Shown here: piece by piece, positions 21,706 through 27,680 of the stretch
How the letters are laid out: each line of letters starts with the position of its first letter
Numbering within the stretch: the stretch's first letter is position 1
From: an uncultured Collinsella sp.
GTDB lineage: Bacteria > Actinomycetota > Coriobacteriia > Coriobacteriales > Coriobacteriaceae
DNA: 27,680 nucleotides
Direction: 5' to 3'
NCBI GenBank assembly: GCA_900545075.1
Contig: UQXT01000017.1
Span: 1 to 27,680 of the forward strand
Notes under the pieces: model-generated
Database searches by the model: none
What the model was told of the DNA's origin: nothing
The model's input: the letters and a program-made list of their open reading frames with translations, nothing else
Program-made: the position numbers and the translations under genes

Positions 21706-22854
21706 GTGTCGGAAAATAGGGATTACTACGAGGTACTTGGCGTCGACAAGGATGCCGACGCGCGGACGATTAAGCGCGCGTTTCTAAAGAAGGCCCGTAC
21801 CGTACACCCGGACGTTTCGGACGACCCCGAGGCCGAGGCTAAGTTCAAAGAGCTCAACGAGGCATATTCCGTTCTTTCCGATGAGCAGAAGCGTGCTAAC
21901 TACGACCGTTACGGCACTGCCGACGGCCCCGGTGGCTCCGGCTACGTCGATATCAACGATATCTTTGGTGGCATGGGCATGGACGACTTGTTCTCGTCGT
22001 TCTTTGGCGGCGGTGCCGGCGGTGGCGCCCGAAATCGCCGTGAGCGTCGTCGCGGCCGCGATATGGCCATCTCCCTTTCGGTGACCCTTGAGGAGGCGGC
22101 ACTCGGCTGCAAAAAGACCATCAGCTATGACCGCCTTGCCCCCTGTGAGGATTGCAACGGCTCCGGTAGAGCCGAGGGTGCACAGGAAAAGCAGTGCAGC
22201 CGCTGCCACGGCACGGGCTATGTCACGACGGTCCAGCGTTCGTTCCTAGGCCAGGTCCAGTCCTCTTCGCCTTGCCCCGACTGCCATGGCGAGGGCGCGG
22301 TCATCGACCATCCCTGCGAGACCTGCGACGGTCAGGGCCGCACGCCTTCGCACGAAAAGATCGACATCGATATTCCCGCCGGCGTTTCGACCGGTCGCCA
22401 GCTGCGCGTGAGCGGCTTTGGTGAGGCTGGTCTTCGTGGCGAGCCCTCGGGCGACCTGATCGTCAACGTGCGCGTCGCCGACCATGATCGTTTTAAGCGC
22501 AACGGCGACGACCTGTACCTCGTGAGCGATATCTCGATTGCGCAGGCCGCGCTCGGCTGCGAGATCGAGGTCGAGGGCATTATGCCCGACGAGGTCGTCA
22601 AGGTGACGATCCCCGCTGGCGCGCAGTACGGCGACACCGTGAGCGTTGACAACTACGGCATGCCCCGTATCGGCGGTGGCGGTTCGCGCGGTCGTTTGAT
22701 CGTGCAGATGCGCGTGGTCGTCCCCACCAATCTCTCCAACAAGCAGCGCGAGCTGCTTCGCGCCTTTGCCGACGAGATGGGCGATGACGTCGCATCCGGT
22801 AAGAAATCCGTGACCGATCGCATCAAGAGCGCTCTCGACGACATCCTCGATTAA
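21706..22854 (+). CDS. dnaJ: Chaperone protein DnaJ (type I)
   Basis: DnaJ delivers unfolded clients to DnaK and stimulates its ATPase. The 382-residue protein has all type I parts. There is a J domain (about 5-68) with HPD at 34-36, a G-rich linker with a GGGAGGG stretch, and four zinc repeats with cysteine pairs 147/150, 164/167, 190/193 and 204/207. Both C-terminal beta domains and a helical tail follow. The GTG at 21706 gives the family start SENRDYYEVLGV and has AAGGA at 21694-21698. It ends nine bases before mtaB. No CIRCE or HAIR heat-shock operator was recognised upstream. dnaK and grpE are not in the window. Confidence 0.96.
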   Translation: MSENRDYYEVLGVDKDADARTIKRAFLKKARTVHPDVSDDPEAEAKFKELNEAYSVLSDEQKRANYDRYGTADGPGGSGYVDINDIFGGMGMDDLFSSFFGGGAGGGARNRRERRRGRDMAISLSVTLEEAALGCKKTISYDRLAPCEDCNGSGRAEGAQEKQCSRCHGTGYVTTVQRSFLGQVQSSSPCPDCHGEGAVIDHPCETCDGQGRTPSHEKIDIDIPAGVSTGRQLRVSGFGEAGLRGEPSGDLIVNVRVADHDRFKRNGDDLYLVSDISIAQAALGCEIEVEGIMPDEVVKVTIPAGAQYGDTVSVDNYGMPRIGGGGSRGRLIVQMRVVVPTNLSNKQRELLRAFADEMGDDVASGKKSVTDRIKSALDDILD

Positions 22855-22863
22855 GGAGCCCGC

Positions 22864-24156
22864 GTGCTCGCACCTCATATCTCTGTCGTCAACCTCGGCT
22901 GCCGCGTCAACCGGGTTGAGTCCGACCGTATCACTGCCGATCTTATGCGCCTGGGGTTTGCGATGGTGGAGCCTCAGGATGCTGAGCTGATTGTCATTAA
23001 CACCTGTGCCGTTACGGGCGAGGCCGAGGCCAAGACCCGTAAGGCCGTTCGCCATGCGCTGGCCTATCCAAACGAGCCCTATGTGGTCGTGACCGGATGC
23101 GTAGTCAATCTGCACCCCGAGGAGCTGCTGGAGCTTTCGGACCGCGTGATCGCCGAGCCGTCCAAGATTGATGTCGCCGATTGCGTCTGCGAGGTGCTGG
23201 GCGTTGAGTCCGATAGCGTTCCCGCCTGCAGCGACGGCGAGGTGGTCGACGCGCTCGGTCGCTCGCGTCTGGGCGTGAAGATCCAGGACGGCTGCAACCA
23301 TCGTTGCACCTATTGCATTGTGTGGAAGGCCCGCGGCCCCGAGCGCTCCGTGCCGGTCGAGTCCGTGCTCGAGCAAGTTCGCGAGGCTCAGGAGGCCGGC
23401 GTGCCCGAGGTAGTGCTGACGGGCGTGAACCTGGGCGCCTACGATGGCAAGAGCGCGACTGACGAACACGTCGAGATCGATGAGCTTCTCGAGGCTATCA
23501 TGGAGCGCACGGCTATTCCGCATGTGCGCATTTCCTCGGTCGAGCCCATGGATATCTCCGAGCCCTTGCTTAAGGTCATGGCGCGCTATCCGCAGCGCAT
23601 CGCCCCGTTTTTGCACCTGCCCGTGCAGTCCGGCTGCACAAGGACGCTGCATCGCATGGGCCGTCCCTATAGCGCCGAGGCCTTCGAGGAGACGGTGCGC
23701 ATGATTCGCACCAACTTGCCTCAGGCGTCCCTTTCGTGCGATGTCATCGTCGGTTTTCCCGGCGAGACGGACGAGGAGTTTGAGGAGTCGCTGGCGCTGT
23801 GCCGCCGCGTGGGCTTTTCGCGTATGCACGTGTTTCGCTACAGCAAGCGTCCCGGTACCCTTGCTGCCGACATGCCCGACCAGGTGCCGCCCGAGGTCAT
23901 GGCCGAGCGTAGCCGTCGTATGCGAGCCGCGGCGCAGGAGCTTGCCATTGCCGACGCTCGCCGTCGCGTGGGCACCGTTGAGCGTGCCGTGCTCGAGTAT
24001 GGCGACAACCTGACGCTTGGTTCGTTCCATCATGCCCGTCTAGACGATACCAGTGGACTCACAGCCCCGTGCCTGCTCGATGTTGCTATCATCGGAGTCG
24101 ATGATTCCGGCTTGGTCCATGCACGCAGGGAGGTTCATGGAAGCCTCGAAGATTAG
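22864..24156 (+). CDS. mtaB: tRNA t6A37 methylthiotransferase MtaB
   Basis: MtaB is a radical SAM methylthiotransferase that converts t6A37 to ms2t6A in ANN-decoding tRNAs. The 430-residue protein has the N-terminal cluster cysteines Cys13 (NLGCRVN), Cys48 (NTCAVT) and Cys79 (VTGCV). The radical SAM motif CNHRCTYC has Cys144, Cys148 and Cys151. LHLPVQSG and the C-terminal TRAM-like tail follow. The NLGCRVN start separates MtaB from MiaB and RimO, which usually differ there. The GTG at 22864 has AAGGAG at 22853-22858 across the dnaJ stop. Its last 20 bases overlap phoH. The linkage dnaJ...mtaB...phoH-ybeY-era is conserved in many Gram-positive genomes. Confidence 0.93.
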   Translation: MLAPHISVVNLGCRVNRVESDRITADLMRLGFAMVEPQDAELIVINTCAVTGEAEAKTRKAVRHALAYPNEPYVVVTGCVVNLHPEELLELSDRVIAEPSKIDVADCVCEVLGVESDSVPACSDGEVVDALGRSRLGVKIQDGCNHRCTYCIVWKARGPERSVPVESVLEQVREAQEAGVPEVVLTGVNLGAYDGKSATDEHVEIDELLEAIMERTAIPHVRISSVEPMDISEPLLKVMARYPQRIAPFLHLPVQSGCTRTLHRMGRPYSAEAFEETVRMIRTNLPQASLSCDVIVGFPGETDEEFEESLALCRRVGFSRMHVFRYSKRPGTLAADMPDQVPPEVMAERSRRMRAAAQELAIADARRRVGTVERAVLEYGDNLTLGSFHHARLDDTSGLTAPCLLDVAIIGVDDSGLVHARREVHGSLED

Positions 24157-25123
24157 ACTTACCGTTCCTGGGGGAATTGACCCCTCGCGCGTTTTGGGTG
24201 CCGGCGACGGCGTCCTTCGTGCGCTGGAGAGCTTGGTTCGCGCCCACGTGGTCGCCCGTGGCGACAGCATCGCCGTGAGCGGTGACCCGGACGAGGTCGA
24301 ACTGGTCGCGCGTTTTTTCGAACATGCCTTTCGTGAGGCTGCTTCCGGGCGCACGCTTTCTGCCGACGATGTCTCTCGCTGCCTTGCCGTCTTGCGCGAC
24401 GGTGAGCACGAGGCTACGTCGCTTCGCGATGATGTGCTGCTTTCGTATCGCGGTCGCGCCATTCGCCCCAAGACGCTCGGCCAAAAGCGCTACGTGGATG
24501 CCATCCGCTCGCATACCATCACGTTTGGCCTGGGTCCTGCCGGTACCGGTAAGACCTATCTGGCCATGGCGCTCGCCGTTGCTGCGCTCAAGCGTCATGA
24601 GGTGGGCCGTCTGATCTTGACGCGTCCGGTTGTCGAGGCGGGGGAGAACCTGGGCTTTTTGCCCGGCACCCTCGAGGAAAAGATCGATCCGTACATGCGC
24701 CCGCTCTACGACGCCCTTTTTGACATGATGGATCGCGAGCGCACCGATGAGCTCATGGAGCGCGGCGTGATCGAGATCGCCCCGCTTGCCTACATGCGCG
24801 GCCGTACACTGAGCGATGCCTTCGTGGTGCTCGACGAGGCACAAAATACCACGCCCGAGCAGATGAAGATGTTTCTGACGCGCCTGGGCTTTAACTCCAA
24901 GTTTGTGATTACCGGCGACCTGAGTCAGCGCGACCTGGTGGGTCGTCGCGGCGGTCTTGCCGACGTCGAGCAGATTTTAGGCCGTGTCGACGATGTCGCA
25001 TTTTCTCACCTCGAGCGTGCCGACGTGGTGCGCCATGCCTTGGTGGGGCGCATTGTCGAGGCATACGACGCTTATGATGATGTACGCGAGAAACGCGTGC
25101 ACGACCGAAAGGAGTCCCGTTGA
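24137..25123 (+). CDS. phoH: PhoH-like ATPase
   Basis: PhoH family ATPases share the helicase-type nucleotide fold and are linked to RNA metabolism through conserved pairing with ybeY; the precise reaction is still unsettled. The 328-residue protein has a small N-terminal domain (1-100), the Walker A GPAGTGKT at 133-140, LTRPVVEAGE, the Walker B VLDEAQN at 231-237, and the ITGDLSQRDL motif. The ATG at 24137 lies inside the end of mtaB and is directly preceded by GGGAGG. Upstream in-frame codons are in mtaB sequence and lack a ribosome site. Its stop overlaps the ybeY start (TTGA), so PhoH and YbeY are translationally coupled. Confidence 0.95.
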   Translation: MEASKIRLTVPGGIDPSRVLGAGDGVLRALESLVRAHVVARGDSIAVSGDPDEVELVARFFEHAFREAASGRTLSADDVSRCLAVLRDGEHEATSLRDDVLLSYRGRAIRPKTLGQKRYVDAIRSHTITFGLGPAGTGKTYLAMALAVAALKRHEVGRLILTRPVVEAGENLGFLPGTLEEKIDPYMRPLYDALFDMMDRERTDELMERGVIEIAPLAYMRGRTLSDAFVVLDEAQNTTPEQMKMFLTRLGFNSKFVITGDLSQRDLVGRRGGLADVEQILGRVDDVAFSHLERADVVRHALVGRIVEAYDAYDDVREKRVHDRKESR

Positions 25124-25629
25124 GTGTATTGATCAGCAACGATGCCGAGCTCGATACGCTGCTCGACTCGCAGGAGGTGGAGCACATCTGCGAGGTCGTG
25201 CTTGCCGCCGAAGGCGTTGAGCGTGAAGTCGAGATTTCCCTTTCGTATGTCGATGAGGACGAGATGCACGAGCTCAACCACGAGTGGCGCGGTATCGACC
25301 GCACCACCGATGTCCTCTCGTTTGAATGCGACTCGGCCTTTGACGAGGATATTCCCGCCGACGAGACGCTTGAGCTCGGCGATATCATCTTGGCCCCGCA
25401 AGTCATTGCCCGTCAGGCCCCCGGCTTTGGCAATGCCCCTGCCGACGAGTGCCGCCTGATGCTCGTGCATGGCATGCTGCACCTGCTGGGGTATGACCAT
25501 ATCGAGGACGACGAGGCCGAGGTCATGGAGGCCCGCGAGGACGCCATCTTGCGCGATCTGGCGCTCGAGCGCGGCGAGGACCCCAAGCTGGTCCACGTCG
25601 GCCCCATCACCAACCACGCCCACGACTAG
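25120..25629 (+). CDS. ybeY: Endoribonuclease YbeY (rRNA maturation)
   Basis: YbeY is a metal-dependent RNase needed for 16S rRNA 3'-end maturation and ribosome quality control. The 169-residue protein has the family zinc motif HGMLHLLGYDH with His117, His121 and His127, and the upstream segment RTTDVLSFE. The start is an unusual TTG at 25120 overlapping the phoH stop. It is supported by AAAGGAG at 25108-25113, six bases upstream, and by the lack of another start before the conserved region except a second TTG at 25129. The N-terminal half is acidic. Its neighbours era and dgkA match the common phoH-ybeY-dgkA-era order. Confidence 0.96.
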   Translation: MSVLISNDAELDTLLDSQEVEHICEVVLAAEGVEREVEISLSYVDEDEMHELNHEWRGIDRTTDVLSFECDSAFDEDIPADETLELGDIILAPQVIARQAPGFGNAPADECRLMLVHGMLHLLGYDHIEDDEAEVMEAREDAILRDLALERGEDPKLVHVGPITNHAHD

Positions 25630-25638
25630 GAGCCGTCT

Positions 25639-26016
25639 ATGATTCCCGGATCGAACAAGGACCATCCGTCCTTCTTAAAGTCGTTCTCCTACGCCATGGA
25701 GGGCTTCGTCACCGCCGTCAAGACCGAGCGCAACATTAAGGTCATGCTCGTGGCGGGCGCGTGCACCGTCATTGCCGGCTGCATCGTGGGGCTCGACATT
25801 GCCGAGTGGGCCACGATTATCATCTGTTGTGGCCTGGTGATTCACGGCGAGCTGTGCAACACCGCCATGGAGGCGATTGTCGATCTGGCGACCCAGGAGC
25901 TCCATCCTCTGGCAAAGCGTGCTAAAGATATCGCCGCCGCCTCCGTATACGTACTTTCCATCACCGCCGCGATTGTGGGATTGCTGGTATTTGCCCACGC
26001 GCTCGACTTTATTTAG
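25639..26016 (+). CDS. dgkA: Diacylglycerol/undecaprenol kinase family protein
   Basis: This small integral membrane kinase phosphorylates lipid alcohols. In Gram-positive bacteria the substrate is mainly undecaprenol, recycling the cell-wall lipid carrier; that substrate is inferred from the family. The 125-residue protein has three hydrophobic segments (about 35-52, 57-70 and 99-119). It has the catalytic signature ELCNTAMEAIVD (Glu71, Asn74, Glu78) and the KDIAAASV motif at 96-103. The ATG at 25639 has AGGAG overlapping the ybeY stop. It sits between ybeY and era as in Firmicutes, but the cytidine deaminase gene often found there is missing. Confidence 0.94.
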   Translation: MIPGSNKDHPSFLKSFSYAMEGFVTAVKTERNIKVMLVAGACTVIAGCIVGLDIAEWATIIICCGLVIHGELCNTAMEAIVDLATQELHPLAKRAKDIAAASVYVLSITAAIVGLLVFAHALDFI

Positions 26017-26028
26017 AAAGGGATTTTC

Positions 26029-27105
26029 ATGTCCGATAATATGCAGCCTATCGATGAAACTCTGGACGACGAGTCCCTGGATGCGGTGGATGCCGAAGCG
26101 AACGATGCCTATGAGGATGTCGAGGAGTTCGATCCGTTTGAGGGCATGAGCGACGAGGAACTCGACGCCCTGTGCGACGAGGGCGACAGCCTCGCGGGCT
26201 TTGGCGACGTTGAGCCTGGTTTCCGCAGCGGCTTCGTGGCGCTGGTCGGCCGCCCCAACGCCGGCAAGTCCACGCTGCTCAACGCTTGCTATGGCAAAAA
26301 GGTCGCCATCACCTCGCCGGTGGCCCAGACGACCCGCCGCCGCATGCGCGCCGTCGTCAACCGCCCCGGTTACCAGCTGGTCTTTGTCGATACCCCGGGT
26401 ATCCACAAGCCCAAGGACGGCCTGGGGTCCGAGCTCAACAAGAGCGCGTTGTTCGAACTGAACGATGTCGATGTCGTCGCGTTTTTGATTGATGCCACCA
26501 AACCGATCGGCAGGGGAGACGCCTGGGTTGCCGAGCGCGTCAAAAACGCCCGTTCCAAGAAGGTCCTGGTGCTCACCAAGGCCGATGAGGCCGACCCCGC
26601 ACAGGTCATGGAGCAGCTTAAGACAGCCCACGAGCTCATGGAATATGACGATGAGATCGTGACGTCGTCGGTCAAGAACTTCAACGTCGATGCCTTCATT
26701 GAGACCGTTGCGCACTTTTTGCCCGAGGGTCCGCGTTGGTTCCCCGAGGACATGGGTACCGACGCTTCCGATGAGACGCTCGTTGCCGAGTTTGTGCGCG
26801 AGAAGGTCTTGCGCCGCACCCGTGATGAGATCCCGCACTCCGTGGGCGTCATCTGTGACGCCCTCGAGCAGACTAAGAAGGTCCTGCGCGTGCACGCCAC
26901 GATTTACGTCGAGCGCGAGGGGCAGAAGGGCATCATCATCGGCAAGGGCGGCGAAATGATTAAGCATATCGGCATCGATGCCCGTCGTGACCTTGAGCGT
27001 ATCTTTGGCACGCAGGTCTTTTTGGAGCTGGACGTGAAGGTCAAGGCCGGCTGGCGCGACGACGAGGCCCAGATTCGCCGCTTTGGCTACAACGCCGAGG
27101 ACTAA
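26029..27105 (+). CDS. era: GTPase Era with acidic N-terminal extension
   Basis: Era is an essential GTPase that binds the 3' end of 16S rRNA during 30S assembly. The 358-residue protein has G1 GRPNAGKS at 74-81, the switch TTRRRM, G3 DTPG at 121-124, LTKADEAD as G4, and a C-terminal KH RNA-binding domain with GIIIGKGGEMIK. Most Era proteins are about 300 residues and begin close to the GTPase domain. Here about 62 residues precede it, with 25 Asp/Glu and no Lys or Arg. The ATG at 26029 is supported by AAAGGGA upstream. The internal ATG at 26146 has a tight GAGG and cannot be fully excluded, but would still leave an acidic tail. recO follows 15 bases later. Confidence 0.95.
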   Translation: MSDNMQPIDETLDDESLDAVDAEANDAYEDVEEFDPFEGMSDEELDALCDEGDSLAGFGDVEPGFRSGFVALVGRPNAGKSTLLNACYGKKVAITSPVAQTTRRRMRAVVNRPGYQLVFVDTPGIHKPKDGLGSELNKSALFELNDVDVVAFLIDATKPIGRGDAWVAERVKNARSKKVLVLTKADEADPAQVMEQLKTAHELMEYDDEIVTSSVKNFNVDAFIETVAHFLPEGPRWFPEDMGTDASDETLVAEFVREKVLRRTRDEIPHSVGVICDALEQTKKVLRVHATIYVEREGQKGIIIGKGGEMIKHIGIDARRDLERIFGTQVFLELDVKVKAGWRDDEAQIRRFGYNAED

Positions 27106-27120
27106 GGGCGCGCGGCGCGC

Positions 27121-27680
27121 ATGGCAGGCTCCCGGACATATCGCACCAAGGTGCTCGTCCTCGACAAGACGAAGCTCAAAGAGACGGACCTGATCCTTAC
27201 GATGCTTGACGAGCGGGGTCGGCAGGTTCGTGCCGTGGCGAAGGGCGCCCGCAAACCCGGTGGGCGCCTGGCCGCGCGCTGCGAGCTGTTCTGTACCGTC
27301 GATATGCTGCTCGCGCATGGACGGTCGCTCGACGTGGTTTCCCAAGCCGAGCTTATGGAGGCGCCGCTCGGTGCTGCTCCTGACTACGAGACGACCTGTG
27401 CTGCCAGCGCGATTGCCGAGGTTGCGCGTGTGTGCTCGTTCGAGGATGCCGAGGATCCATTTACCTTTGCCATTACGCAGCGGGCGCTCACGCTTGTCGG
27501 TAGCGGGCTCGATTCGGCACACATGGACCTGCTCGTGGCGGCCTTTGTCTTTAAACTGCTGTCGCACGTTGGTTACCGACCCGATTTCTCGGCTTGCGTC
27601 TCGTGCGGCGATCCCATGCTCTCGCATTTTTCGGCCCAAGCCGGCGGGCTTCTGTGCGGGTCGTGCGCGTCGAGCGTTCC
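27121..27680 (+). CDS. recO: DNA repair protein RecO, cut by the window end
   Basis: RecO binds single-stranded DNA and helps load RecA in the RecFOR pathway. Translation from the ATG at 27121 gives 186 complete codons with no stop before the window edge. The N-terminal OB-fold is recognisable in RTKVLVLDKTKLKETDLIL and the following VRAVAKGARKPGGRL. The helical part follows, with a zinc-finger region CVSCG and CGSC near the end, as in many Gram-positive RecO proteins. The ribosome site is weak (AAGGG about 12 bases upstream). A small GC-rich palindrome (GCGCGC-G-GCGCGC type) lies between era and this start. The era-recO order is conserved. The C-terminal quarter to third is missing from view. 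Confidence 0.92.
   Translation, partial: MAGSRTYRTKVLVLDKTKLKETDLILTMLDERGRQVRAVAKGARKPGGRLAARCELFCTVDMLLAHGRSLDVVSQAELMEAPLGAAPDYETTCAASAIAEVARVCSFEDAEDPFTFAITQRALTLVGSGLDSAHMDLLVAAFVFKLLSHVGYRPDFSACVSCGDPMLSHFSAQAGGLLCGSCASSV

Noticed and set aside
22246..24033. 595-codon minus-strand open frame across dnaJ and mtaB
   Set aside because: It covers two well-supported genes and has no recognisable domain. It is a codon-bias shadow.
25675..27639. 654-codon minus-strand open frame across dgkA, era and recO
   Set aside because: It is opposite three conserved genes, with no domain and no ribosome site worth noting. It is a shadow.

Overview
The window is a dense, GC-rich bacterial chromosome segment. 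It carries housekeeping genes with short gaps, strong Shine-Dalgarno sites and frequent GTG starts. An actinobacterial-type integration host factor (mihF) next to gmk and rpoZ, a PyrK/PyrD class 1B pyrimidine operon, an AdhE of an anaerobic fermenter, and a Firmicutes-like gene order around lepA/era together suggest the class Coriobacteriia, most likely a Collinsella-like gut anaerobe. This placement is inference from gene content. No RNA gene, complete mobile element, CRISPR array or prophage was recognised.

Layout. (1) 1-3240, minus strand: adhE (bifunctional aldehyde/alcohol dehydrogenase) and rpmB (ribosomal protein L28). The 311-base gap between them holds an rpmB terminator, a perfect 29-bp-arm hairpin and a 12-bp-arm palindrome upstream of adhE. 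(2) 3240-8954, plus strand: a pyrimidine operon pyrR-pyrB-pyrC-pyrK-pyrD-pyrF. It is preceded by a leader with a clear antiterminator/terminator pair. pyrE and carAB are not here. (3) 9142-11649: mihF-gmk-rpoZ-thiI, closed by an intrinsic terminator. (4) 11820-16342: comEA-comEC (DNA uptake), then holA (DNA polymerase III delta) and rpsT (ribosomal protein S20), closed by a strong terminator. (5) 16346-27680: a long run lepA-dusB-hemW-dnaJ-like-dnaJ-mtaB-phoH-ybeY-dgkA-era-recO, with recO cut by the window end.

How the genes work together. Region 2 carries the steps of UMP synthesis from carbamoyl phosphate to UMP except orotate phosphoribosyltransferase, with its own regulator PyrR. Region 3 joins nucleoid architecture, GDP supply, an RNA polymerase subunit and tRNA thiolation. 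Region 5 is mostly translation and ribosome biogenesis (LepA, DusB, MtaB, YbeY, Era), with protein folding, heme trafficking, lipid-carrier recycling and recombinational repair.

The most unusual items are four. A J-domain/zinc-finger protein (20521-21624) ends in predicted transmembrane segments instead of the normal C-terminal dimerisation part, and sits in tandem with a canonical DnaJ where hrcA-grpE-dnaK would be expected. The pyr leader contains a detailed attenuator. The lepA transcript is probably leaderless. Era has a lysine/arginine-free acidic N-terminal extension.
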